A stretch of 64,000 bases of DNA from JAXMCI01 sp046349435 (GTDB lineage Bacteria; Pseudomonadota; Alphaproteobacteria; Dongiales; Dongiaceae): the NCBI GenBank assembly GCA_046349435.1, contig JAXMCI010000010.1:1-64000 (forward strand). Direction: 5' to 3'. Of the stretch, positions 9,130-17,245 are shown one piece after another. The number at the start of each line of letters is the position of its first letter. Position 1 is the stretch's first letter. Position numbers and translations under genes: made by a program. The notes beneath the pieces were generated by a model. That model had not been told where the DNA came from and ran no database searches. It saw only the letters and a list, made by a program, of their open reading frames with translations.

Positions 9130-9924
9130 CTAGCCCTGGCGCTTGTGCGCGGTGAGCTCGTCGGCGAACACCGCATTGCCCGCGGTCAGCCCGCCATCGA
9201 CGGTCAGCGTCGCGCCGGAGATGTAGGCGGCGGCGTCGGAGGCGAGGAAGGCGGCGGCCTTGGCGATGTCGAGCGGCTCGGCGACGCGGCCGAGCGGGTA
9301 CCATTTGGCCAGCCGCTCGAAGACCTGCGGGTCGCGCGCCACGCGCTGCTTCCAGGCCGGGGTGCGCACCGTGCCGGGGCAGATCACGTTGGCCCGGATG
9401 TTGTAGCGGCCGAGCTCGGTGGCGAGCGCCTTGGTCAGGCTGATGAGGCCGGCCTTGGCGGCGCTGTAGGCGGGGTTGGCGACGCTGTAGAGGCCGTTCA
9501 CCGAGCTGATGTTGACGATCGCCCCGCCGCCCGCCCGCTCCATGTGGGGGCGCACCGCGGCCGCCAGGATGTAGGCGCCGGTGAGGTTGCCGTCGACCTC
9601 GAAGCGGAAGATCTCCGGCGTGGTGGCGTCGAAGCTGTCGGCGACGGCGAAGCCGGCATTGTTGACCAGGATGGTCGGCGCGCCGGCCCTGGCGATCGCC
9701 GCGCTCAGCGCGGCGGCGACGCCCGCCGCGTCGGTGACGTCGGCCACCATCGGCACCATGCGGTCGCCCGCGCCGGCCTCGGCGAGATAGGCGGTCAGGC
9801 GGTCGGCCTCCCGGTCGCTGGCGATCACCCGGGCGCCGAGCTCGACGAACTGGCGGCACAGCACCTGGCCGATGCCGCCGGCCGCGCCGGTGATGAGAGC
9901 CGTCTTGCCGTCGAGGGTGATCAT
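9130..9924 (-). CDS. Short-chain dehydrogenase/reductase (SDR)
   Basis: A 264-residue classical SDR, NAD(P)-dependent. Seen: cofactor motif TGAAGGIGQ, acidic residue after beta-2 (IASDREADR, suggesting NAD preference), NNAG (LVNNAGFAVADS), catalytic Ser in VNISSVNGLYS, YSAAK active site, and ICPGTVRTPAW. Its ATG overlaps the stop of the preceding unknown gene by 4 bp and its stop is 5 nt from the deacylase start. It probably oxidises or reduces a hydroxyl of the sugar or hydroxy acid handled by the operon; the substrate is not deducible. Confidence 0.93.
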   Translation of the reverse strand: MITLDGKTALITGAAGGIGQVLCRQFVELGARVIASDREADRLTAYLAEAGAGDRMVPMVADVTDAAGVAAALSAAIARAGAPTILVNNAGFAVADSFDATTPEIFRFEVDGNLTGAYILAAAVRPHMERAGGGAIVNISSVNGLYSVANPAYSAAKAGLISLTKALATELGRYNIRANVICPGTVRTPAWKQRVARDPQVFERLAKWYPLGRVAEPLDIAKAAAFLASDAAAYISGATLTVDGGLTAGNAVFADELTAHKRQG

Positions 9925-11117
9925 GGCTGCGCTCCTTGGCTGGCACCGGCGAGCAGCGCCGCGGCGGCGCCCAGCCAGGCGAGGTTGTGCGGCCGGATAT
10001 GGCCCATGTTGTAGAATCCGACATGCCGGACGCCCTGCTCGATCAGCAGCCGGATCGTCGCGGTGAGCTGCGCCTCGCTGCCGATGTCGGGCCAGGCGGG
10101 GCGCAGGATGGCGGCGAGCTCGGCGCCGGGTCCGGCACGCCGGCGGCTGTCGAGCAGGTCGGCGAGCGCCCGGTTGGGATCGGGCTCGTAGAGGCAGAGC
10201 TCGATCGCAGCGCCGGCGGCGGCGATGGCGGCGAGATCGCTGCCCTCGCTCCAGGCCGCCGCGCTCGGGCGCTGCACCGAGGGGATGATGGAGAGCGCCG
10301 TCCTCGGCGGCAGCGCGGCGCGGATGGCGGCGATCAGGCCGGTGACCAGCTGGCAGCGCCAGCGCAGGAAGGCGCCGAGCTCGGGGTCGAGCACGAGGTC
10401 GGCGGCGGTCCAGGCCTGCGCCATGTCCTCCGGCACGCTGGCCGGGCCCGCCATGTAGCCGTGCACGGCGTCGCGCACCCGCCGCGCCAGGCCCTCGACG
10501 TCGATGCCGGCGACCCGCGCCTGCTGCTTGCAGGCGTCGCAGAAGCAGAGGCCGAGCAGCAGGTTCATCCAGCCGTTGGTCGGCATCAGGCCGAACTCGT
10601 GGTGGTAGCCGTGCGCGAAGGGCATGAAGCCCGGCGTCTCCAGCGCCAGCCCGGTGACGGCGTAGTGCTGCGCCAGGTCGGCGCACAGCGTCACGGCGTA
10701 GTGCTGCACCTCCGCCTGGGCCGGGCACAGGCTGTAGAAGAGCGGGTCGCCGAAGGCGTTGCGCACCGCGAGATCGGGATGGGCGAAGCCGAGCCGCGAA
10801 TTGTGCAGCAGCACGGTCCAGCCGCGCACCGCGAAGCGGCCGTCGGCGAGGAGGTCGGCGAGCACGTCCTGCTCCTCGGCCACCTTCGCGACCTGCGGCA
10901 CCAGCGTGCGGTAGCGGCCGCGCGGCCGGAAGAAGACCGTGCCGTCCTCCGGGAAATAGACCTTCCCGTCGGGATCGCCGGGGCGCAGGAACTTGCCGGC
11001 ATGGTAGGCGGTGGCGAGCGAGAGGCCGTCGAGCCCGAGCTCGGCGACGCGATCGAGCCGGGCCCGGCCGGCGGCGCCGGCGAGGTCCCAGGCATAGCAG
11101 AAGAGGCTGGTCGGCAA
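9921..11117 (-). CDS. Conserved protein of unknown function, TIM-barrel/glycosyl-hydrolase-like with CFCxxC motif
   Basis: First gene of the six-gene operon; 398 residues and no signal peptide. I do not recognise a characterised family. Visible: an N-terminal segment (FCYAWDLAGAAG...LGLDGLSLATAYHAGKFL) resembling the first strand and helix of a barrel, ALETPGFMPFAHGYHHEFG, the cysteine motif LCFCDACKQQA near residue 190, an arginine- and tryptophan-rich middle, and a C-terminal barrel-like strand HVGFYNMGHI. CFC-x2-C motifs occur in several glycosyl-hydrolase-like barrel proteins. Translational coupling to the SDR implies a role in the same pathway, perhaps opening or isomerising a glycoside. 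Function unknown. Confidence 0.75.
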   Translation of the reverse strand: MPTSLFCYAWDLAGAAGRARLDRVAELGLDGLSLATAYHAGKFLRPGDPDGKVYFPEDGTVFFRPRGRYRTLVPQVAKVAEEQDVLADLLADGRFAVRGWTVLLHNSRLGFAHPDLAVRNAFGDPLFYSLCPAQAEVQHYAVTLCADLAQHYAVTGLALETPGFMPFAHGYHHEFGLMPTNGWMNLLLGLCFCDACKQQARVAGIDVEGLARRVRDAVHGYMAGPASVPEDMAQAWTAADLVLDPELGAFLRWRCQLVTGLIAAIRAALPPRTALSIIPSVQRPSAAAWSEGSDLAAIAAAGAAIELCLYEPDPNRALADLLDSRRRAGPGAELAAILRPAWPDIGSEAQLTATIRLLIEQGVRHVGFYNMGHIRPHNLAWLGAAAALLAGASQGAQP

Positions 11118-11294
11118 GGGGGCGCTCGGGGGAGGGTGGCGGGGCGGCGACAGGATGCGCGCAAAGAAGCGGGCGGGGCAAGCGGGCGCGGCGCGGGCTT
11201 CTCGTCGCCCGTCGCGGGGCTAGGCTGCTGCCATGCAGTACGTTCCGAGCGGGCCGCCGCTGCGCAGCTCCGGCCGCGGTCGGCGCCCCAGCCG

Positions 11295-12145
11295 ATGCGC
11301 CCTACGAGACCATTCCCCCCCCCCTTTTTTTTTTTTTTCACGGTCGAGCGCCTGACCCCGGTGATCGGCGCCGAGATCGGCGGCGTCGACCTGGCGGCGC
11401 CGCTCGCCGAGCGCCAGCTCGCCGAGATCCGCCGTGCGCTCGCCGAGCATCTCGTGATCTTCTTCCGCGACCAGGTCCTGACACCGCAGCAGCATCTCGA
11501 GTTCGGCCGCCGCTTCGGCGGGCTGCACTGCCATCCGGCGGCGCCGCACGAGGCAGGCCTGCCGGAGCTGATGACCATCCGCACCGACCGCGACTCGCCG
11601 CGGGCCAACGGCGATCCTGGCACACCGACGTATCCTGCGATCCCGAGCCGCCGATGGGCTCGATCCTCTACATCCGCGAGTGCCCGCCCGAGGGCGGCGA
11701 TACGCTGTTCGCCAGCATGTACGCCGCCTGGGAAACCCTGTCGGACCGCATGAAGACCCATCTCGAGGGCCTCACCGCGCTCCATGACGGCGAGCATGTC
11801 TATCGCGGCCTGTTCGCCAATTTCGGCGTCGCCGACAAGGCGAGCTATCCCCGGGCCGAGCATCCGGTGGTCCGCACCCACCCGGTGACCGGCCGCAAGG
11901 CGCTCTACGTCAACCGCTGGTTCACGCTGCGCATCGTCGGCATTCCGGTGGCGGAGAGCGAGGCGCTGCTCGGCTATCTCTACCAGCACCTCGAGGACCC
12001 GCTGTTCCAGTGCCGGTTCCGCTGGCGCCCGGGCTCGGTCGCCTTCTGGGACAATCGTTGCACGCAGCACCGCGCGATGTGGGACTACTGGCCGGCGACG
12101 CGCTCCGGCTGGCGGGTGACGATCAAGGGCGAGAAGCCGATGTAG
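11295..12145 (+). pseudogene. TauD/TfdA-family 2-oxoglutarate-dependent dioxygenase, frameshifted
   Basis: Fe(II)/2-oxoglutarate dioxygenase. The body begins TVERLTPVIGAEIGGVDLAAPL; the iron ligands are in WHTDVSCDPEPP, which becomes readable only after a one-base correction at 11614-11618, and in the C-terminal CTQHRAMWDYWPATRSGWRVTI. The rest (MGSILYIRECPPEGGDTLFASMYAAWETL onward) is well conserved. The start is doubtful: the ATG at 11295 leads through a C10T14 homopolymer encoding Pro3-Phe5, and another ATG at 11233 is out of frame. It is divergent from the amino-sugar operon and followed after 29 nt by a methyltransferase gene. The substrate (taurine, aryloxyacetate or other) is unknown. 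Confidence 0.8.
11315..11338 (+). other. C10T14 homopolymer tract at the 5' end of the TauD-like gene
   Basis: Ten C followed directly by fourteen T. Nothing comparable occurs elsewhere in this GC-rich window. Read in frame it encodes Pro and Phe repeats, unlike any TauD N-terminus, so it is either a slippage-prone tract that could switch the gene on and off or an assembly artefact. A one-base change in its length would join the ATG at 11233 instead of 11295 to the body of the gene. Confidence 0.9.
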
Positions 12146-12174
12146 TCCCGCCGCAGGCCAGAGAGGCTGACGTC

Positions 12175-12987
12175 ATGCCCGAGCAGAAGGGTTCCTTTGC
12201 GTTCTACGAGGCGCAATATGCCCGCTTTGCCAGCGCCCCTGCCGCCGCGATGCGGCGCGAGGTCTATGGCGAGGATCTTGGGCAGCAGGGCTGGCGATCG
12301 CTCGCCGAGCAGGCGGCGATCCCCGGCCTGCTGCGGCTCGGTCCGGGGAGCTTGGTCCTCGACATTGCCTGCGGCTCCGGCGGGCCGTCGCTGGCGCTGG
12401 TCGAGCGCACCGGCTGCCGCCTGCTCGGCATCGACATCGAGCCGGCGGCGATCGCGTTTGCCGCATCCGAGGCGGCGCGGCGCGGGTTGCAGGAGAGTGC
12501 ACGCTTCGAGGTCCGCGACTGCGGCCGGCCTTTGCCGCTCGCCGACGGCAGCTTCGACGCGGTGCTCTGCGTCGACGCCATCGCCCATCTCGAGGACCGC
12601 GCCGCGGCGCTGGCCGAGTGGGGGCGCCTGCTCGCCCGCGGTGGGCGCCTGCTGCTGACCGATTCTGCCGTTCTCACCGGCGCGATCAGCCGGCAGCAGG
12701 TCGACGTCAAGGGATCGATCGGGTTCCTTCAAATCGTTGCCCCGGGCGTCACTGAACAGGGGCTCGCGGCGGCCGGCCTCACGGTCCCGCGCGTCGACGA
12801 CACGACCGCGTCGATCGCCGAGATCGCGGCGCGGTGGCACGCCGTGCGCGAACGCAATGCGGAGTCGCTGCGCCAGCAGGAGGGTGCCGACTGGTTCGCG
12901 CAGCGACAGAGCTATCTCGCGGTCACGGCCGATCTGGCCGAGCGCCGACAGCTGTCGCGCTTCCTGTACCTGGCGGAGAAGCCCTGA
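12175..12987 (+). CDS. Class I SAM-dependent methyltransferase
   Basis: A 270-residue Rossmann-fold methyltransferase. SAM motif I is VLDIACGSGGPSLALVE (about residues 60-76), followed by the acidic LLGIDIEPAAI, motif II-like SFDAVLCVDAIAHLEDR and motif III GGRLLLTDS. The N-terminal helical part and C-terminal region (SRFLYLAEKP) do not identify a substrate; it resembles UbiE/Methyltransf_11 enzymes acting on small molecules. I chose the ATG at 12175, preceded by GAGAGG. It lies between a TauD-like gene and an SDR gene on the same strand, probably one transcription unit. Confidence 0.85.
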   Translation: MPEQKGSFAFYEAQYARFASAPAAAMRREVYGEDLGQQGWRSLAEQAAIPGLLRLGPGSLVLDIACGSGGPSLALVERTGCRLLGIDIEPAAIAFAASEAARRGLQESARFEVRDCGRPLPLADGSFDAVLCVDAIAHLEDRAAALAEWGRLLARGGRLLLTDSAVLTGAISRQQVDVKGSIGFLQIVAPGVTEQGLAAAGLTVPRVDDTTASIAEIAARWHAVRERNAESLRQQEGADWFAQRQSYLAVTADLAERRQLSRFLYLAEKP

Positions 12988-13004
12988 CACCGGAGGGATC
13001 GTCG

Positions 13005-13774
13005 ATGGAATTTTCAGGCAAGAGAGTCCTGGTCACCGGCGGAACCCGAGGGATCGGGCGGGCCGTCGTCGAGGCGTTCCTCGAGGCGGGGCCCGCGTCG
13101 CCGTCAACGGCCGCAGCCCGGGCTCGGTGGCGGGCGCGCTCGCCTCGCTCGGCGCCGGCGCGGCGGCGGTCGCCGCGCCCGGCGATCTCGGCACGGTGGA
13201 AGGCTGCCGGCGCGTCGTGGCCGGGGCCGTCGATGCGCTGGGCGGCCTCGACGTCCTCGTCAACAACGCCGGCGTCAGCAACGGCGGCCTGCGGTTCGAG
13301 GAAACCACCGAGGCCGATTGGGAGGCGGTGGTCGGGATCGACCTGCGGGCCGTGTTCTTCTGCACGCGGTTCGCCGTGCCGGCGCTGCGCGCCGCGCAGG
13401 GCAACGTGGTCAACATCGCCTCGGTGCTGGGCCTCGGCGGGCGCGGGATCGGTGTCTCGCTGTACTGCACCGCGAAGGGCGGGGTGGTCAACCTGACGCG
13501 CGACCTCGCCATCGAGCTGGCCCCGGAGATCCGCGTCAACTGCATCTGCCCGGGCACCGTCGACACCGAGATGCTCCGCGCCACCGCCGCCAGGCTGAGC
13601 GGCGGCGACCCGGTGGCCGGCTTCGCGCTGATGACGCGCGACCGCCCGGTGAAGCGGGTCGCGACGCCGGCCGAGATCGCCGGCCCGGTGCTCTATCTCG
13701 CCTCCGGCCTGGCGGGGTTCGTGACCGGCTCGATCCACACCGTCGACGGCGGCGTGACCGCCAAGGTGGGCTAG
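13005..13774 (+). pseudogene. Short-chain dehydrogenase/reductase, frameshifted near the 5' end
   Basis: A classical SDR of about 256 residues. The start MEFSGKRVLVTGGTRGIGRAV has a good GGAGGG ribosome site 8 nt upstream; after EAFLEAG the frame shifts at 13086-13093 and continues as GARVAVNGRSPGSVAGALASL. The rest is intact: VLVNNAGVSNGGL, VVNIASVLGLGGR, catalytic YCTAK, INCICPGTVDTEM-type segment, and HTVDGGVTAKVG at the end. A single-base indel in a run of G and C explains the break, so a sequencing error is plausible. It ends 4 nt from the convergent VOC gene. Confidence 0.85.
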
Positions 13775-13778
13775 GCGC

Positions 13779-14213
13779 TCACACCCATTGCGACAGCTCC
13801 ACGGTGACGCCCCCGGGGCCCTCGAGGAAGACCAGCTTGCGCTTGTGGAAGTCGAGGATGTCGCCGCGGGTCCGGACACCGTGGCTGCGCAGGCGGACGA
13901 CCTCGGCCTCGAGGTCGTCGACGGCGAAGCAGATGTGGTTGAAGCCCAGCCGGCAGAGGTCGGCGAGGTCGGGGTCGGGCGGCGGCAGCGGCCGGCGGTA
14001 GTGCAGCAGCTGGATCTCGGCGCGGGGCGAGGCGCCGGCCAGCGCCATGGTGACGTGGTCGGCCTCGATGCCCGGCACGCCCATGTAGCGGTCGAAGACC
14101 TCGCCCTGGATCACCACCGCGATCTGCTCCTCGAACCCGAGCAGCGCGAAGAACGCCTTGGCGGCCGGCAGGTCGTGGACGACGATCGTCATGTGGTCGA
14201 AGTGCCGCACCAT
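13779..14213 (-). CDS. VOC-superfamily (glyoxalase/bleomycin resistance-like) protein
   Basis: A 144-residue protein with two beta-alpha-beta-beta-beta modules. The N-terminal module starts RHFDHMTIVVHDLPAAKAFFALLGFE, with a metal-ligand His in FDHMTI; the C-terminal module has GFNHICFAVDDLEAEVVRL and ends LVFLEGPGGVTVELSQ, where the late Glu is the usual fourth ligand. Members include glyoxalase I, methylmalonyl-CoA epimerase and dioxygenases; nothing here separates these. It is 18 nt upstream of the amino-acid ABC ATPase gene on the opposite side of transcription order (downstream gene of that cluster). Confidence 0.88.
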   Translation of the reverse strand: MVRHFDHMTIVVHDLPAAKAFFALLGFEEQIAVVIQGEVFDRYMGVPGIEADHVTMALAGASPRAEIQLLHYRRPLPPPDPDLADLCRLGFNHICFAVDDLEAEVVRLRSHGVRTRGDILDFHKRKLVFLEGPGGVTVELSQWV

Positions 14214-14230
14214 CGCCGTCTCCCCGGTTT

Positions 14231-14974
14231 CTACAGCCGCCCGGCCTCGATGATCCGCTTGAGGAAGATGCGGGTGCGCTCCTCGGTCGGGGCGTCGAAG
14301 ATGCGCTCCGGCGGGCCCTCCTCGTGCACCACGCCGCCGAACAGGAAGCAGACCTTGCTGGCGACGTCGCGGGCGAACCCCATCTCGTGGGTGGCGAGCA
14401 GCATGGTCATGCCGTCGGTCGCCAGGTCGCGCACGATGTTGAGCACCTCGGAGACGAGCTCGGGGTCGAGCGCCGAGGTGATCTCGTCGAGCAGCAGCAC
14501 CAGCGGGTCCATCGCCAGGGCGCGGACGATGGCGACGCGCTGCTGCTGGCCGCCCGACAGACGATCGGGGTATTCGTTGGCTTTCTGCTCCAGCCCGATG
14601 CGCTTCAGCAGCGTCATGCCGCGCTCGGCCGCCTCGGCGGCCGGCGTGCCGAGCACCCGCACCGGCGCCAGCGTGACGTTCTGCAGCACGGTCATGTGCG
14701 GGAACAGGTTGAAGCTCTGGAAGACGATGCCGACGTCGCGGCGCAGCGCGTCGAGATCGACCCCGGGGCCGGTGACCCGGTCGCCATGCAGCCGGATCTC
14801 GCCGCCGTCGATCGGCTCCAGCCCGTTGATGCAGCGCAGCAAGGTCGACTTGCCGCAGCCCGAGGGGCCGATCAGGCAGACCACCTGATGCTCCTCGACG
14901 TTGAGGCTGAGCCCGTCGAACACCTGGTGGGTGCCGAAGCGCTTGGTCACCTGGCGGACCTCGAGCAGCGACAT
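14231..14974 (-). CDS. Polar amino-acid ABC transporter ATP-binding protein (GlnQ/HisP type)
   Basis: ATPase of a polar amino-acid importer, 247 residues. Walker A GPSGCGKST, Q-loop in IVFQSFNLFPHMTVLQNVTLAP, signature LSGGQQQRVAIVRALA, Walker B VLLLDEITSALDPE and switch histidine in LLATHEMGFA are all present. I start at the ATG of MSLLEVRQV, 4 nt from the permease stop; a GTG at 14986 would add VADA and overlap the permease by 8 nt. It works with the permease and binding protein encoded just upstream. Confidence 0.96.
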   Translation of the reverse strand: MSLLEVRQVTKRFGTHQVFDGLSLNVEEHQVVCLIGPSGCGKSTLLRCINGLEPIDGGEIRLHGDRVTGPGVDLDALRRDVGIVFQSFNLFPHMTVLQNVTLAPVRVLGTPAAEAAERGMTLLKRIGLEQKANEYPDRLSGGQQQRVAIVRALAMDPLVLLLDEITSALDPELVSEVLNIVRDLATDGMTMLLATHEMGFARDVASKVCFLFGGVVHEEGPPERIFDAPTEERTRIFLKRIIEAGRL

Positions 14975-14978
14975 GGCG

Positions 14979-16094
14979 TCAGCCACCCGCCCGGGTGCGC
15001 CGCTGGTCGCGGGCGATCAGCCGGTCGACGAAGCGCGCCTGCGGGATGGTGATGATGACGAAGAGGAAGGCCACCGTCGTCACCGAGGACAGGTTGAAAT
15101 GGTTGGAGGCGACGATCTTGGCCTGGTTGAAGGCGTCGATCGCGCCGATCACGTTGACCAGCGCGGTGTCCTTCTGCAGGCCGATGAAGTCGTTGAGCAG
15201 CGGCGGGATGATCCGCCGCACCGCCTGCGGCACGATGACGTAGCGCAGCGTCTGGGCGAAGGAGAGGCCGAGCGAGCGGGCGGCCGCCGTCTGGCTCCAG
15301 TGGATGCTGTCGATGCCCGAGCGGTAGACCTCGGCGACATACGCCCCGTAGGTCAGCGTCAGCGCCAGGATGGCGTACCACTCCATCGGGAAGTCGCGGA
15401 CGATGGGCAGCCCGGTGAGCGGCAGGCCGAAGCCCACCAGGTAGATGGTGATGATCGCCGGCAGGCCGCGGAAGATGTCGGTGTAGGCGGTGGCGATCAT
15501 GCGGATCGGCTGGCCCGGCCGCCCCGGCACCAGCCGGGCGACGGCGACCAGCAGCCCCCAGACCAGCACCAGCGCCTCGGCGACGCAGAAGATGTAGACG
15601 TTGGTCCAGAAGGCGCGCAGCACCAGCCAGAACGAGTCGCCGATCAGCGGCAGGTAGAAGAACGTGCGGCCGACCGCCATGTCGTTGAGCACGATGAAGA
15701 GCGCGATCACCACCAGCAGCAGGACCGCGGCGGCGTAGCCGAGCGTGAACCAGGCACCGGTGCGCGCCGCAGCCCCGGCCACCCGCGCCTCGATGATGTC
15801 GCCGGCGGCGAGCGCGGCCCGGGCGCGGCGGACCGCCTGATGGCTGCGCCAGGCCGGCAGCAGCAGGCCGAGCGAGCCCAGCGCGCAGATCACCAGCAGC
15901 GCGTCGGCGACCGGGCTGGCGACCCCGGCGGCGGCGAGCGCCGCGTGCACGGACCAGGCGACCCAGCCGCTCGCCGCGGCGACCAGCAGCGCCGCGATCA
16001 CCGCGATCGTGGCGAAGCCGGAATTGTCCGGGGGTGCGGCCGGGGCGCGCCACCGTCGGTCGCGCTCCCCGGCCACGGTCATGATCCGGCTCAC
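14979..16094 (-). CDS. Polar amino-acid ABC transporter permease with an N-terminal membrane extension
   Basis: Inner-membrane permease of the HisM/GlnP family, 371 residues. The conserved permease core occupies about residues 160-360 (RAFWTNVYIFCVAEALVLVWG...TAYTDIFRGLPAIITIYL...), with the EAA loop EVYRSGIDSIHWSQTAAARSLGLS and IVPQAVRRIIPPLLNDFIGLQKDTAL. Residues 1-150 form an additional region with about three predicted helices, longer than the usual 220-residue permease; similar extended permeases occur in this family. Only one permease gene is present, so a homodimer is likely. It lies 28 nt downstream of the binding-protein gene. Confidence 0.94.
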   Translation of the reverse strand: MSRIMTVAGERDRRWRAPAAPPDNSGFATIAVIAALLVAAASGWVAWSVHAALAAAGVASPVADALLVICALGSLGLLLPAWRSHQAVRRARAALAAGDIIEARVAGAAARTGAWFTLGYAAAVLLLVVIALFIVLNDMAVGRTFFYLPLIGDSFWLVLRAFWTNVYIFCVAEALVLVWGLLVAVARLVPGRPGQPIRMIATAYTDIFRGLPAIITIYLVGFGLPLTGLPIVRDFPMEWYAILALTLTYGAYVAEVYRSGIDSIHWSQTAAARSLGLSFAQTLRYVIVPQAVRRIIPPLLNDFIGLQKDTALVNVIGAIDAFNQAKIVASNHFNLSSVTTVAFLFVIITIPQARFVDRLIARDQRRTRAGG

Positions 16095-16122
16095 GGGGCC
16101 GGCACCCGGCGGGCGTGGCGCC

Positions 16123-16977
16123 TCAGTTGCCGGCGCTGAGCTTCGGGATGCTGGTCGGGTCGCCGCCGAGATACTTGATGGCGAGCTGCTTGACCGTGCC
16201 GTCGGCGATCAGGTCGCCGAGGATCTTGTTGAGCGTCGCCTCGTTGGCCGAGCCCTTGGGATAGAGGGCGCCGTAGGTCTCGCCGGTGACGAACTGCCCG
16301 ACCACCTCGAAGCGGCCACCCGAGACGGCGGCCTGCTGCAGCACGATGGCGGTGTCGGTCATCGCCACGTCGATCTGGCCGGCCTGCAGCGCGGTGAACA
16401 TCGACGGCGTGTCGGGGAACACCTTGGCGGCGGTCGTCGGCTTCAGCTTCTGGTCGACGAAGTCGGCCCCGGTGGTCGCCTGCTGCACGCCGATCCGCAT
16501 GCTCTTCATCGAGGCGCTGTCGACCTTGGTGCCCTTCTTCACCAGGACGCCGATGTCGGAGGAGAAGTAGGGGATCGAGAAGTCGACCACCTTCTTGCGC
16601 TCGTCGGTGATCGAGATCTGCGACAGGGCGAGGTCGAAGTTCTTGGTCTGCCCGGCGACCAGGGCGTCCCAGGCGACGTTGACGACCTCGACCTTGTCGA
16701 AACCGGCGCGGTGGGCGATGTCGGCGGCGAGGCAGTACTCGAAGCCGTCCTTGATCGTGTCGGGCGTGTCGCCGTTCCAGAAGCCGGGCGCCGGCAGGTT
16801 GACCTCGACGGTGAGCTGGCCGGCCTTGGCCGGGGTGAAGGGCGAGGAGCCGTGCGCGCCGGACACCTCGCAATTGCCGATCATGTCGGCGGCGCCGGCC
16901 GGGCCGGCGAGCGCCGCGGCGAAGGCGAGGGCAAGCGCGCCTCCAAGGGCGCAGAGAGTCGATCGACGGTTCATCAA
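16123..16977 (-). CDS. Polar amino-acid ABC transporter substrate-binding protein (SBP_bac_3)
   Basis: A 284-residue periplasmic binding protein with a Sec signal peptide (MNRRSTLCALGGALALAFAAALAGPAGA, cleavage near residue 29). Family 3 features: GFEYCLAADIAHRAGFDKVEVVNVAWDALVAGQTKNFDLALSQISIT, then VDFSIPYFSSDIGVLVKKGT, GVQQATTGADFV and LQAGQIDVAMTDTAIVL. The double start MMN leaves the exact first residue open. It is the first gene of the three-gene transporter operon, divergent from the sugar-type transporter across a 268-nt intergenic region. The specific amino acid is not predictable. Confidence 0.94.
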   Translation of the reverse strand: MMNRRSTLCALGGALALAFAAALAGPAGAADMIGNCEVSGAHGSSPFTPAKAGQLTVEVNLPAPGFWNGDTPDTIKDGFEYCLAADIAHRAGFDKVEVVNVAWDALVAGQTKNFDLALSQISITDERKKVVDFSIPYFSSDIGVLVKKGTKVDSASMKSMRIGVQQATTGADFVDQKLKPTTAAKVFPDTPSMFTALQAGQIDVAMTDTAIVLQQAAVSGGRFEVVGQFVTGETYGALYPKGSANEATLNKILGDLIADGTVKQLAIKYLGGDPTSIPKLSAGN

Positions 16978-17245
16978 AGCCTCCCAGGCTGGCTGTTCAG
17001 GTTACGCAACTGTCGCCGGCCGGCCGCGGACCCGGCTGGCTGGCGCTTGGCACCCATCGTAGCGGCAAGCGCGGCGGCCAGCCAGAGAGGTGAGCGGCGA
17101 CCCGGCGGCGATCCGTCCGACCGGTGCGTCTTGCCGCCGGCGGCACGATGCCGGATAGTGGCCGACAAGGGAGTGGAAGGAGACCCCCCGCCCCACGCCC
17201 GCTCGGCGCCCGCCGAGCCGAATACCAGGGGATGGAGGCATGAGA

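Noticed and set aside
6626..9133. Very long open frame on the plus strand, antisense to the amino-sugar operon
   Set aside because: High GC removes stop codons from shadow frames; the protein is Arg/Gly/Ala-rich, with no domain, and the minus strand encodes clear enzymes. The same applies to other long antisense frames such as 944-2512 minus and 57256-60942 plus.
11315..11338. T14 tract as a rho-independent terminator
   Set aside because: No stable GC stem directly precedes the T-run, and a conserved coding sequence follows immediately.
12010..12174. Extension of the methyltransferase start upstream into the TauD gene
   Set aside because: The extra N-terminus has no similarity to methyltransferases and overlaps the conserved end of the dioxygenase in another frame; the ATG at 12175 has a ribosome site.
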